A stretch of 64,000 nt of DNA from Treponema peruense (GCF_016117655.1 NZ_CP064936.1:620001-684000); one strand, 5' to 3'. Shown: positions 42,874 through 51,262, numbered from the stretch's first letter. Numbers and translations: made by a program. The notes: generated by a model from the sequence alone, not told the origin.

Positions 42874-43936
42874 GTTCGCGGGCAGTTTCTATCATAAGAT
42901 GATTCGCCGGAATGTTTTTTACTTTGCCTGCAATCATGTCAAGAGGAACACCTGTTATCTTTCCGTTCTGCAGGGCAACCAGTTTGCCAAAGTCACCTTC
43001 GGCAAGAAAGTGTGCCGCGGCCGTTCCGAACTGTGTTGCAAGAATTCTGTCATAAGAAGACGGTGTTCCCCCACGCTGCAGGTAACCAAGAACAGTAACT
43101 CTTGACTCAAGCGAAGTTGCCTGTTCAAGTTCGTGTGCTACACGGTATGCTATTGAATAAGGCATTTCGGCCCTTGCTTTTTTGAATGCTTTTTTGTCAA
43201 GAAGTGCTTCTTCTTTGCTTTTTGCGCCTTCAGCAACGACAATAATAGAAAAGTTTTTGCCTGCATCACGGCGTTCCATGACTTTTTTTGCCACCGAATT
43301 AATGTCATACGGAATTTCGGGAATAAGAATAACGTCACCGCCGCCTGCTATTCCGGAATACAAGCCCAGCCAGCCTGCTTTGTGTCCCATTACTTCTATT
43401 ACCATTATTCTGCTGTGGCTGTGTGCTGTCGTGTGGATTCTGTCTATTGCATCTGTAGCAACATCAAGCGCCGTATGAAAACCGAATGTCATGTCTGTGC
43501 ATACAATGTCGTTGTCAATTGTTTTTGGAAGTCCTATAACATTGAGTCCTTCGTGTGAAAGAAGACATGCTGTTGTATTTGTGCCGTTTCCGCCAAGACA
43601 GACCAGAGCGTCAAGATTCCATTTTTTGTAGTTTTCTTTTATTGCTTCTATAGGAAGAAGTCCCGACTCTGCATCTGGAACAGGATTTTTGAACGGTTTG
43701 TCGCGGGAAGTCCCAAGAATGGTTCCGCCTTCTGTAAGCAAACCTACAAGTGAAGAAGGGGCAAGTTCTTCCATGTCTCCTTCTACAAGACCCCTGTAAC
43801 CGTTGTGAATTGCAACAGCCTGCATTCCGTACTGGATAGATGCCGTTCTGCATACTGCACGAATGGCTGCGTTAAGACCCGGCGCATCACCGCCGCTTGT
43901 AAGAATACCAAATCTTTTGACTTTAGAACTTTCCAT
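42851..43936 (-). CDS. pfkA: 6-phosphofructokinase
   Basis: The 361-residue protein has GILTSGGDAPGLNAAIR near the N-terminus, the sugar-phosphate motif PKTIDNDI and catalytic TIDND, and HKAGWLGLYSGIAGG. At the Mg/phosphoryl-donor site it has GGNGT instead of the GGDGS of ATP-dependent enzymes or GGDDT of PPi-dependent ones. It phosphorylates fructose-6-phosphate in glycolysis; the donor cannot be assigned with certainty. TGC-TATAAT ends 6 nt before the ATG, so the mRNA is probably leaderless. Confidence 0.9.
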   Translation of the reverse strand: MESSKVKRFGILTSGGDAPGLNAAIRAVCRTASIQYGMQAVAIHNGYRGLVEGDMEELAPSSLVGLLTEGGTILGTSRDKPFKNPVPDAESGLLPIEAIKENYKKWNLDALVCLGGNGTNTTACLLSHEGLNVIGLPKTIDNDIVCTDMTFGFHTALDVATDAIDRIHTTAHSHSRIMVIEVMGHKAGWLGLYSGIAGGGDVILIPEIPYDINSVAKKVMERRDAGKNFSIIVVAEGAKSKEEALLDKKAFKKARAEMPYSIAYRVAHELEQATSLESRVTVLGYLQRGGTPSSYDRILATQFGTAAAHFLAEGDFGKLVALQNGKITGVPLDMIAGKVKNIPANHLMIETARELGTCLGD

Positions 43937-43942
43937 GCGTTA

Positions 43943-43971
43943 ATTATAGCAAACAAACTGTACGGTGTAAA
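43943..43971 (-). promoter_or_regulatory. Promoter of pfkA, apparently leaderless
   Basis: On the minus strand TTTACA (43971-43966), a 17-nt spacer ending TGC, and TATAAT (43948-43943), then 6 nt to the ATG. Confidence 0.7.
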
Positions 43972-43997
43972 TAAAATTAAATAATTTAATCAGACTG

Positions 43998-44762
43998 TCA
44001 AAGATTTATGCTGCCGACAACAGTTTCGTCGCCCGAAGAATAATTTTTTTTGTCTCCAGCACGGTTTTCTGAGGCCGGAGTGCCTGTTTCTCTTACTTCT
44101 GTTTTTTCTGCTTTGCGCGGAGCATTTCTCTTTTTGGGCGCAACAAGGAATGCAAAAAGGCTTCCGCAAACACCGCCCGCAAGATCTACAAAAGTCGGAA
44201 CATTCGCAGTCAGAAAAGGCATGAAACCTTTTGAAACCGGCGCCGCAATCTTTGCCGCAGTATACATTCTGTATGATATATATAGAAGAAAAATCATCAG
44301 CCATGAAAGAGGAATATCTTTTTTGGCCAGTGCCAGAAGCGATTCAAGAAGAATCATCATAAACACAATGGAACCGGCGCCCGCAGAAGGGACAGGAACG
44401 GCGCACGCAGTAAGAACTCCGGTAACAAAAGCGGTTATTCCCATCATTAAGGCGAGCATTGGTGAACCGTACCTTTCTTCAAGAGTGGGACCCAAAAGAA
44501 GAACAAAGGTCAGTGTCGTAAGCAGGTTTTCCCAACCGCCCGTGCCGAATACGTGAAGAATTGTCTTTGCATAATCTGCCGGGTTTGAAAAGTTGAATGC
44601 CGCTATATCTCCCAGAGCCTTTGTTCCTGGGCAGGTAAGGATATTTTTGACAAGAGATCCGTTCAGAAAAAAGAAATCCACAGAAAACGCCGCTGCCGAA
44701 ACAAGGGCAAATGTAAGTGTAACCGGGGAATCATATCTTAAGCGGAAAGTCTTTTTTGCCAT
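43998..44762 (-). CDS. Rhomboid-fold membrane protein lacking the catalytic dyad (pseudoprotease)
   Basis: The 254-residue protein has six hydrophobic segments and rhomboid landmarks: HVFGTGGWENLLTTLTFVLL (the H-x-x-x-x-N loop region), LLGPTLEERYGS and a DLAGGVCGSLFAFL last helix. The serine motif GxSG is replaced by SAGAGS and the histidine motif AHxxG by GGVCG, so proteolysis is not expected. The cytoplasmic tail is long and charged (about 60 residues after APKKRNAPRK). It follows the ACT-domain gene by 3 nt and probably shares its transcript. Confidence 0.75.
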   Translation of the reverse strand: MAKKTFRLRYDSPVTLTFALVSAAAFSVDFFFLNGSLVKNILTCPGTKALGDIAAFNFSNPADYAKTILHVFGTGGWENLLTTLTFVLLLGPTLEERYGSPMLALMMGITAFVTGVLTACAVPVPSAGAGSIVFMMILLESLLALAKKDIPLSWLMIFLLYISYRMYTAAKIAAPVSKGFMPFLTANVPTFVDLAGGVCGSLFAFLVAPKKRNAPRKAEKTEVRETGTPASENRAGDKKNYSSGDETVVGSINL

Positions 44763-44765
44763 TTC

Positions 44766-45035
44766 TTAGATGCGGTGCATTGCCGAAAAAACTTTTTCGT
44801 TCATTACGTTGATTTCAATTCCGAGTGACTTTGACTCTTCTGTAAGTTCTTTTCTTGCAGTGTCAATATCTGTGTCTGCGTTGTCAAAGTCTACCATCAT
44901 CATCATTACAAAGTTACCGCTCAGAATAGTTTGTGTGATGTCTGCAATGTTGATTGAATGCTTTGCGAGATATGCCGAAACTTTTGCTATTATGCCGACT
45001 TTGTCTCCGCCGACAACTGTAATAATTGCTTTCAT
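44766..45035 (-). CDS. ACT-domain protein (UPF0237 type)
   Basis: The 89-residue protein is a single ACT domain, starting MKAIITVVGGDKVGIIAKVS and continuing HSINIADITQTI. Stand-alone ACT proteins of this family bind amino acids or related ligands, and their partners are unknown. TGT-TATAAT ends 8 nt before the ATG with no ribosome site, so the mRNA is a leaderless candidate. Confidence 0.88.
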   Translation of the reverse strand: MKAIITVVGGDKVGIIAKVSAYLAKHSINIADITQTILSGNFVMMMMVDFDNADTDIDTARKELTEESKSLGIEINVMNEKVFSAMHRI

Positions 45036-45043
45036 AATTTTTA

Positions 45044-45052
45044 ATTATAACA
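45044..45052 (-). promoter_or_regulatory. Extended -10 promoter of the ACT-domain gene
   Basis: TGT-TATAAT on the minus strand (45052-45044), 8 nt before the ATG. Confidence 0.55.
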
Positions 45053-45128
45053 GACGTGCGTTTTTTTTACAAGATTAGGCGCCTTCTGTGCCTTCTGGAA
45101 GTGTTTTGCAATCTGTAAAATGTTTCTC

Positions 45129-45157
45129 TTGACAGAAACAAATAATGCGTTTATCAT
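45129..45157 (+). promoter_or_regulatory. Promoter of paaK
   Basis: TTGACA (45129-45134), 17-nt spacer and TATCAT (45152-45157). Confidence 0.65.
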
Positions 45158-45199
45158 TTATTTTATCCTGCTTGGAAAAAAATATTATAGGACAAAAAT

Positions 45200-46438
45200 A
45201 TGCAGATTAGTGAAATTCAGCTTGAACAGGTCAGAAACCAGATACGCCGTGTAAAGAATTGCGGCAATCCTTATTACGAAAAGAAATTCAGCGGAATAAA
45301 CCCTGAAGATATAGTTGATCAGCAGAGTTTTCAGAAGCTTCCGTTCAGTACAAAACAGGAACTCAGGGACGCCTATCCTTTGGGACTTGCGGCTGTCCCC
45401 GAAGAGCAGATTGTGCGCATTCATTCTTCGAGCGGCACTACGGGAACACCGGTAATTATTCCGTATACGCAGAAAGATGTAGATGACTGGTCACTGATGT
45501 TTGCAAGATGCTACGAAATGGCTGGAATCACAAAACGCGACAGAATACAGATTACACCGGGTTACGGGCTCTGGACAGCCGGAATAGGGTTTCAGCTCGG
45601 ATGCGAACGGCTTGGTGCAATGGCTGTTCCGCTTGGTCCTGGAAACACCGAAAAGCAGCTGCAGATGATGCGCGATCTAAAGTCCACTGTTTTGTGCGCA
45701 ACTTCATCCTATGCCCTTCTACTTGCCGAACAGATAGAAAACCGCGGCCTCAAGGAATCAATCAATTTAAAAAAAGGTGTAATCGGTTCAGAGCGCTGGG
45801 GAGACAAAATGCGTGCAAGAATCCGCGACATTCTTGGAATAGAGCTTTACGACATTTACGGTCTTACTGAATGCTACGGCCCCGGAATAGGAATAAGCTG
45901 TTCCGAAGACAACGGAATACATTATTTTGACGACTATGTTTACATGGAAATTCTTGATCCTCAGACAGGCCTTCCTGTAAAAGACGGTGAAGTGGGCGAA
46001 ATTACACTTACAACTCTTGTAAAGGAAGGTGCGCCTCTGTTCCGTTTCAGAACACATGACCTTGCGGCTTTTATTCCGGGTAAGTGCAAATGCGGCTCTT
46101 CGTTCCCGAGAATTACCCCTATTCTGGGACGCAGCGATGACATGGTAAAAGTCAAGGGGAATATTATCTTTCCGAGTACAATAGAAGATGTCATTAAGTC
46201 TGTTCCGGGAACTTCAAGTGAATACAGGGCTGTAATTGAACACGTTGACGGAAAGGACGAACTTGAGCTTTCTGTAGAAGTAGAAGGCGGAACCGACCGT
46301 ACAGAAGCAGCTCTTACCCTTGCACTGAATTTCAAGTCAAAGTACAACATGACACCCAAAGTCCGTATTGTTGGTGAAGGCGAACTTCCGCGCAGTGAAA
46401 AAAAGACAAGGCGCATAGAAGACAGAAGGTTTGAATAA
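45200..46438 (+). CDS. paaK: Phenylacetate-CoA ligase family protein
   Basis: The 412-residue protein has the adenylate-forming P-loop HSSSGTTGTPVIIPYT at about residue 75, YGLTECYGPGIG at about 225, and the C-terminal hinge with IIFPSTIEDVI. It activates phenylacetate or another aryl acid as a CoA thioester. In anaerobes without aerobic degradation genes, as here, such ligases often accompany indolepyruvate oxidoreductase and scavenge aryl acids; no such neighbour is in the window. AGGA precedes the ATG. Confidence 0.85.
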   Translation: MQISEIQLEQVRNQIRRVKNCGNPYYEKKFSGINPEDIVDQQSFQKLPFSTKQELRDAYPLGLAAVPEEQIVRIHSSSGTTGTPVIIPYTQKDVDDWSLMFARCYEMAGITKRDRIQITPGYGLWTAGIGFQLGCERLGAMAVPLGPGNTEKQLQMMRDLKSTVLCATSSYALLLAEQIENRGLKESINLKKGVIGSERWGDKMRARIRDILGIELYDIYGLTECYGPGIGISCSEDNGIHYFDDYVYMEILDPQTGLPVKDGEVGEITLTTLVKEGAPLFRFRTHDLAAFIPGKCKCGSSFPRITPILGRSDDMVKVKGNIIFPSTIEDVIKSVPGTSSEYRAVIEHVDGKDELELSVEVEGGTDRTEAALTLALNFKSKYNMTPKVRIVGEGELPRSEKKTRRIEDRRFE

Positions 46439-46450
46439 TACTTGAATAAA

Positions 46451-46474
46451 TGCTATAATGCGCAGAATATTCTG
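46451..46474 (+). promoter_or_regulatory. Promoter and palindromic operator of the DtxR-type gene
   Basis: TGC-TATAAT (46451-46459) is followed by a perfect palindrome CAGAATATTCTG (46463-46474) covering the expected transcription start. The position fits autorepression by the DtxR-family protein encoded immediately downstream. Confidence 0.5.
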
Positions 46475-46487
46475 TGTTGAGGTGTTT

Positions 46488-46883
46488 ATGGCTGAACCGC
46501 ATAAGTCCGGTGAGGATTATCTTGAAGCAATTTTGGTACTTAAGATAAAAAACGGAGCTGCACGCCCTGTTGATGTGGCCCGTCATCTTGGTGTCTCAAA
46601 GCCCAGTGTAAGCCATGCTATGGGAATACTTGAAGAAAACGGTTACGTGGTTACAAGTGATGTGGGTTTTCTTGAGTTTACAGAAAAAGGGCAGGCCCTC
46701 GCAGATGACATTTATGAAAGACACGTTCTTCTTACAGAATTTCTTCAGGTAACTGCAGGCGTTGACCGTGACCAGGCTGAACAGAATGCCTGCCGCATAG
46801 AGCATGACATTGATGAAGATGTTAAACGCGGAATAGAAAACTGGATGCGTAAAAATGCCGGGTATTCCGGCAGGCGAAAATAA
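46488..46883 (+). CDS. DtxR/MntR-family metal-dependent regulator
   Basis: The ATG at 46488 is chosen for GAGGTG just upstream; the in-frame ATG at 46458 lies inside the promoter. The 131-residue protein has the winged helix (YLEAILVLKIKNGAARPVDV and LGVSKPSVSHAMGIL) and the metal-binding dimerisation domain (ERHVLLTEFLQ, AEQNACRIEHDI). It lacks the SH3-like third domain, as in MntR. It senses Mn2+ or Fe2+ and probably represses uptake genes and itself. Confidence 0.88.
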   Translation: MAEPHKSGEDYLEAILVLKIKNGAARPVDVARHLGVSKPSVSHAMGILEENGYVVTSDVGFLEFTEKGQALADDIYERHVLLTEFLQVTAGVDRDQAEQNACRIEHDIDEDVKRGIENWMRKNAGYSGRRK

Positions 46884-46904
46884 ATTCAATTGGAAGGATT
46901 TTGT

Positions 46905-48467
46905 ATGGATTCAGACAAGACAGTTGTGAGTGGTGCTGAAAAGACCGCCGAAAAGCCCGTAAAGAAAACAACGCGCAGAACATCTGCCTCAAAAAAGACA
47001 GTTTCTGCCGCGGCTCCTGTTTCGCAAGTCAGTGACAATGTTCCACACGGGGCAATTACAGAAGACAATCACAAGGCACTCTGGAGCGGCCGTTTTAAAG
47101 AAGGTCCCGATGCGGCTGCCATTGATTTTGAAACTTCCATTCATGTAGACGAGCGCATGGCACTTGATGACATTCACGGCTCTATAGCACACGCGTCAAT
47201 GCTCGGTGAACAGGGGATTATTCCGCGTTCTGATGCTTCGGCAATTGTAAAAGGCCTTAAGGGAATCGAAAAAGATCTTTCTTCGGGAAAACTTTCCATA
47301 GATTACAGCGCAGAAGATATTCATTCTTTTATAGAAGCAACTCTTACCGACAGAATCGGCGAAAGCGGAAAAAAGCTTCATACAGGCAGAAGTCGCAACG
47401 ACCAGATTGCTTTGGACGAACGTCTTTATTTAAGGCGCGTTGTTCCGTCTGTACAGAACCAGATAATTACACTTGTGCAGACACTTGCAAAAATTGCTTC
47501 AGAAAACACCGATTCTCTTTTGACGGGCTATACTCATATGCAGCATGCCCAGCCCGGAACGCTTGCACAGCATCTTCTTGCTTGGTGTGCAATGCTTGTA
47601 CGTGACTGGGAACGTCTTGAAGACAGTCTTGGCCGTATTTCAAAGTCTCCTTTGGGAAGCGGCGCACTTCAGGGGTCAACACTTCCGCTTAACCGCGAGT
47701 CCGTCGCAAAAAAACTGGGCTTTGCTGGAGTAACTGAAAATTCCCTGGACACTGTTTCTGACCGCGACTACTGCATTGAATTTACTTCGGACTTTGCGCT
47801 TCTTCAGTCGCATCTTAGCAGAATGTGCGAAGAACTGGTTCTCTGGTCAACTACGGAATTTTCATTTGTTGAAATGAGTGAAAGTTGGTCTACGGGCAGT
47901 TCAATTATGCCGCAGAAAAAGAACCCCGACTTTGCGGAACTTATACGCGGGCGTACGGGAAAAGTTTATGGTGATTTGATAAATCTTCTTACCATGGTAA
48001 AGGGACTGCCGCTTGCCTATGACCGCGACCTTCAGGAAGACAAGGAACCTCTTTTTGACGCGCTTGATACAGTAAGTGCCAATATCAGCGTCTTTACAAA
48101 GATGATTGCCAGTGCAAAGTGGAACCTTGACAGAATGGCAGCCAGTGTTGAAGGTGGTTTTGCCAATGCCACTGACGTTGCGGAATATCTTGTACGCAAA
48201 GGAATGCCGTTCCGCACGGCACACGGTGTTGCTGCGCGTACTGTAAGAATGGCGATAGATGCCGGTCTTGATAAAATAGAAGATTTGAGTATGGAAGAAC
48301 TCCAGCTTTGTTCACCGCTGTTTGACGAAGATATTTACGCCCTTATAAGCCCGCGTGAATGTGTCGAAAACCGCAACACAACAGGAGCACCTTCTTCTGT
48401 AAAAACGCTTGAGCAGATTCGCGGACTTGCAAAATTCTGCAAAAAGAGCCTTAAGAAAATAAAATAA
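46905..48467 (+). CDS. argH: Argininosuccinate lyase with a basic N-terminal tail
   Basis: The ATG at 46905 follows GGAAGGA; an upstream TTG is less likely. The 520-residue enzyme carries the family core from LWSGRFKEGPDAAAIDFETS (about residue 58) on, TGRSRNDQIA, and the signature GSSIMPQKKNPD. The lyase releases arginine and fumarate. The first 55 residues are an extra Lys/Thr/Ser/Ala-rich tail (KPVKKTTRRTSASKK) not normal for ArgH. It follows the DtxR gene by 21 nt and may share its transcript. Confidence 0.93.
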   Translation: MDSDKTVVSGAEKTAEKPVKKTTRRTSASKKTVSAAAPVSQVSDNVPHGAITEDNHKALWSGRFKEGPDAAAIDFETSIHVDERMALDDIHGSIAHASMLGEQGIIPRSDASAIVKGLKGIEKDLSSGKLSIDYSAEDIHSFIEATLTDRIGESGKKLHTGRSRNDQIALDERLYLRRVVPSVQNQIITLVQTLAKIASENTDSLLTGYTHMQHAQPGTLAQHLLAWCAMLVRDWERLEDSLGRISKSPLGSGALQGSTLPLNRESVAKKLGFAGVTENSLDTVSDRDYCIEFTSDFALLQSHLSRMCEELVLWSTTEFSFVEMSESWSTGSSIMPQKKNPDFAELIRGRTGKVYGDLINLLTMVKGLPLAYDRDLQEDKEPLFDALDTVSANISVFTKMIASAKWNLDRMAASVEGGFANATDVAEYLVRKGMPFRTAHGVAARTVRMAIDAGLDKIEDLSMEELQLCSPLFDEDIYALISPRECVENRNTTGAPSSVKTLEQIRGLAKFCKKSLKKIK

Positions 48468-48474
48468 TTTTGGA

Positions 48475-48506
48475 AAACATCGGAAAATTACAGTTTTTCG
48501 ATGTTT
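48475..48506 (+). terminator. Hairpin after argH
   Basis: AAACATCG (48475-48482) pairs with CGATGTTT (48499-48506); inner A and T runs extend the stem. There is no downstream T-tract, so termination is uncertain. Confidence 0.45.
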
Positions 48507-48531
48507 CCTGCATTATAAAAGGAGTGAGTAT

Positions 48532-48657
48532 AAAAAGCCCGTCGGTTGTCGCCGGTCTTTTTAACTCAAAGTTCACAATGTGAACTTTCTTTATTGAACT
48601 GCGTTTTTCACTTTGTTGCAAAACGCAATAAAAACATTTTCGACTGTTGAAACAGTC
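48532..48657. repeat. Cluster of four hairpins before the amino-acid ABC operon
   Basis: AAAAAG/CTTTTT (48532-48562) is the most terminator-like. It is followed by AAAGTTCAC-AAT-GTGAACTTT (48568-48588), TGCGTTTT/AAAACGCA (48600-48627) and GACTGTT-GA-AACAGTC (48642-48657). Their arms are unrelated to each other. They occupy most of the gap between argH and the binding-protein gene. Confidence 0.7.
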
Positions 48658-48683
48658 TTCAAATATTTTTATAGGAGTATTTT

Positions 48684-49457
48684 ATGAAAAAAATTGCAGT
48701 TGTTGCACTGGCCGCAGCGGTTATGGTTTCTTTGTTCTCATGTGCAAAGAAAGAGACTTCATCAAAATTCATTCTTGGACTGGATGACTCGTTCCCTCCT
48801 TTGGGATTCCGCAATGAGTCAGATGAAATTGTCGGTTATGACATTGATCTTGCCCGCGAAGTTACAAAAAGACTTGGACTTGAACTTGTATGCCAGCCTA
48901 TAACATGGTCAATGAATCTTCAGGAACTCAACACAAAGAAGATTGACTGTATTTGGAACGGCTTTACAATGACAGAAGAAAGAAAAGCTGCAATGGCATT
49001 TACAAAACCCTATCTTGCAAATGCACAGGTAGTAGTTGTACGCGCAGACAGCGGAATTGTTTCCCTTGCTGACCTTGCAGGTAAAAAAGTTGGTGTTCAG
49101 GCTGGATCTTCTGCAATGGATGCAATTGACGCAGCTCCTGAATTCAAAAATTCCCTCGGTGAAGTAGTAGAGTTCAAGGAAAACGTAACAGCCCTCAACG
49201 ACCTTGAAATAAAGAGCATTGACGGTGTTGTAATGGATATGGTTGTTGCAAACTACAGCATCAAGCAGACAGGAAAGCCGTTTGTTGTACTTTCAGAAAC
49301 ACTTGCTGTAGAAGAGTACGGCATTGCATTCCGCAAGACAGATACAGAACTCCGCGACAAGGTACAGAAGACACTTGAAGAAATGAAGGCCGACGGTACT
49401 GTTGCAAAAATCGATGAAAAGTGGTTCGGAACAGACCTTTCTGTAATCGGAAAGTAA
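48684..49457 (+). CDS. Amino-acid ABC transporter substrate-binding lipoprotein
   Basis: The 257-residue protein has a lipobox (SLFSC, Cys about 19) and the family-3 solute-binding fold (PF00497): FILGLDDSFPPLGFRNESDE, VGYDIDLAREVTKRL and the C-terminal EMKADGTVAKIDEKWFG. It captures polar amino acids in the periplasm. TAGGAG precedes the ATG. The permease gene follows 32 bp later. Confidence 0.9.
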   Translation: MKKIAVVALAAAVMVSLFSCAKKETSSKFILGLDDSFPPLGFRNESDEIVGYDIDLAREVTKRLGLELVCQPITWSMNLQELNTKKIDCIWNGFTMTEERKAAMAFTKPYLANAQVVVVRADSGIVSLADLAGKKVGVQAGSSAMDAIDAAPEFKNSLGEVVEFKENVTALNDLEIKSIDGVVMDMVVANYSIKQTGKPFVVLSETLAVEEYGIAFRKTDTELRDKVQKTLEEMKADGTVAKIDEKWFGTDLSVIGK

Positions 49458-49489
49458 TTTAAGTCAATCTCTAAAAATACAGAGCGCTT

Positions 49490-50164
49490 ATGTTAGAAGC
49501 AGTTACAGCATATTTTACAAGAATAAAAATCGACAAGCTTCTTGTCGCCATGTTTCGCAGTACAGGAGTGAGCCTTGAGGTTTTCTTTCTTACGCTTCTG
49601 TTTTCTCTTCCATTAGCGCTTCTTATCTGCTTTGGCCGTATGTCCAAAGTAAAGGTTGTGGCCAAAGTAACAAACGTATTCATGCTCATAATCCGCGGAA
49701 CACCGCTTATGTTGCAGCTCATTTTTGTTTACTTTGCGCCTCCTACTCTTTTTCATGTGGGTCTGGACCGCTTTACTGCAGCAATTGTTGCTATGGTGGT
49801 AAATTATGCCGCTTATTTTGCAGAAATTTACCGCGGCGGAATCCAGGCTGTTCCGGTTGGCCAGTACGAAGCTTCAAAAGTGCTGGGCTTTACAAAAACA
49901 CAGACTTTTTCAAGAATTGTTCTTCCGCAGGTTGTAAAACGCATTATTCCGGCTATGGGAAACGAAGTTATTACGCTTGTAAAGGATACGGCTCTTGTTC
50001 AGGTTCTTGGCGTGGCTGAACTTTTCCATGTTGCGCAGACACAGAGCGGCCGTCTTGTAAGTGTTATGCCTCTTTTTATTGCTGGTGTTTTCTATTTTAT
50101 AATGAACTGGGTTGTTTCAAAGATATTCGATGTTATGGAGAAAAAACTTGACTACTACAAATGA
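49490..50164 (+). CDS. Amino-acid ABC transporter permease
   Basis: The 224-residue protein is a HisMQ-type permease with five hydrophobic segments, the LIIRGTPLMLQLIFVYF motif and the EAA-type loop YEASKVLGFTKTQTFSRIVL. It overlaps the ATPase gene by 17 nt. The ribosome site is weak, so coupling to the binding-protein gene is likely. Confidence 0.9.
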   Translation: MLEAVTAYFTRIKIDKLLVAMFRSTGVSLEVFFLTLLFSLPLALLICFGRMSKVKVVAKVTNVFMLIIRGTPLMLQLIFVYFAPPTLFHVGLDRFTAAIVAMVVNYAAYFAEIYRGGIQAVPVGQYEASKVLGFTKTQTFSRIVLPQVVKRIIPAMGNEVITLVKDTALVQVLGVAELFHVAQTQSGRLVSVMPLFIAGVFYFIMNWVVSKIFDVMEKKLDYYK

Positions 50165-50909
50165 TGTTATAACCGTTGAGAATCTCAGTAAAAGCTTCGG
50201 AAATCTTGAAGTAATAAAAAACATTTCATTTTCAGTACACCGCGGCGAAGTTCTGGGAATAATTGGTCCCAGCGGAAGCGGAAAATCGACTCTCCTGCGC
50301 TGTATATGCCAGCTTGAAAAAGTTTCGGGCGGTTCGGTTTCCATCTGCGGAAGTACGATGGTAAAAGACGGTGTGTATGCCGAAAAAAATGAACTTAGAA
50401 GAATAGGACTTGATGTGGGGCTTGTCTTCCAGAACTTCAATCTTTTTCCGCATTTTTCTGTTTTGCGCAATATTACCGAAGCTCAGCAGATTGTACTCGG
50501 ACGCGACAAAGACCACTCACGTGAAATTGCGATGGATCTTCTTAAAAAGATGAATCTTGAAACAAAGGCTCTTTCTTACCCGTGTGAACTTTCCGGCGGA
50601 CAGCAGCAGCGTGTAAGTATAGCGCGTGCACTTGCCCTTAAGCCTCAGGTTCTTTTCTTTGACGAGCCAACGTCTGCCCTTGATCCTGAACTTACCGGAG
50701 AAATTCTTTCTGTTATAAGGGATCTTGCAAAAGAAAAAATGACAATGGTCGTCGTTACTCATGAAATGTCTTTTGCCCGCGACACAAGTGATAGCCTTAT
50801 TTTTATGGACGGCGGTGTCATAGTTGAACAGGGGAACCCGCGTGAAGTTATAGAGACTCCGCGTGAAGAAAGAACAAAAGCTTTTTTGCGTCGCTTCAAT
50901 AAAAACTGA
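50148..50909 (+). CDS. Amino-acid ABC transporter ATPase (TTG start)
   Basis: The TTG at 50148 is chosen because GGAG lies 7 nt upstream (50137-50140) and family homology starts a few residues later (VITVENLSKSFGNLEV); the open frame upstream encodes permease codons in another frame. The 253-residue protein has Walker A GPSGSGKSTLL, signature LSGGQQQRVSIARAL and Walker B VLFFDEPTSALDPEL. It powers the permease above and closes the three-gene operon. Confidence 0.9.
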   Translation: MTTTNDVITVENLSKSFGNLEVIKNISFSVHRGEVLGIIGPSGSGKSTLLRCICQLEKVSGGSVSICGSTMVKDGVYAEKNELRRIGLDVGLVFQNFNLFPHFSVLRNITEAQQIVLGRDKDHSREIAMDLLKKMNLETKALSYPCELSGGQQQRVSIARALALKPQVLFFDEPTSALDPELTGEILSVIRDLAKEKMTMVVVTHEMSFARDTSDSLIFMDGGVIVEQGNPREVIETPREERTKAFLRRFNKN

Positions 50910-50996
50910 TTTTTGTTTTCATTATTATAGAACAGACTAACGGCCACAAGCTCAATAGGTTTTCGTTTTTTTTGAATAAGAAAAATCTGCCTGGAC

Positions 50997-51028
50997 AAAA
51001 AAAATACCCGCTCAGTAATGAACGGGTA
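50997..51028 (-). terminator. Terminator after tRNA-Asp
   Basis: On the minus strand TACCCG pairs with CGGGTA (51027-51005), followed by a run of T. Confidence 0.75.
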
Positions 51029-51033
51029 AAGTT

Positions 51034-51108
51034 TCGGGAGCGAAGGGGCTCGAACCCTCGATCTCCGGCGTGACAGGCCAGCGCGATAAACCAGCTTCGC
51101 TACGCCCC
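51034..51108 (-). tRNA. tRNA-Asp (anticodon GTC)
   Basis: The 75-nt cloverleaf reads GGGGGCG-TA-GCGAAGC on the minus strand, with anticodon loop CTGTCAC, T loop TTCGAGC and 3' acceptor CGCTCCC plus discriminator G. One G-U pair occurs in the acceptor. The CCA tail is not encoded. TATAGT lies just upstream. Confidence 0.92.
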
Positions 51109-51233
51109 CAAAAACGTATTGATACTATACAGACTATGTATTTTTTTGTCAATGACCTTGATCTGATTTTTCAAAAAAAATGGATTTTTTATGCAAAATT
51201 ATGTCTGTTTTTATTCAAAATCAAGTGTCGACA

Positions 51234-51262
51234 TTGACTAAAAAAGGTATTTTCAATAATAT
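51234..51262 (+). promoter_or_regulatory. Promoter of the rpsP operon
   Basis: TTGACT (51234-51239), 17-nt spacer and TAATAT (51257-51262). The leader of about 75 nt contains AGGTCT/AGACCT (51300-51327), a small hairpin just before the ribosome site that could mediate feedback control. Confidence 0.55.

Noticed and set aside
48532-48657. attC-like integron sites, considered because treponemes can carry chromosomal integrons
   Set aside because: No integron integrase or conserved R-box pairs are visible, and each hairpin has its own sequence.
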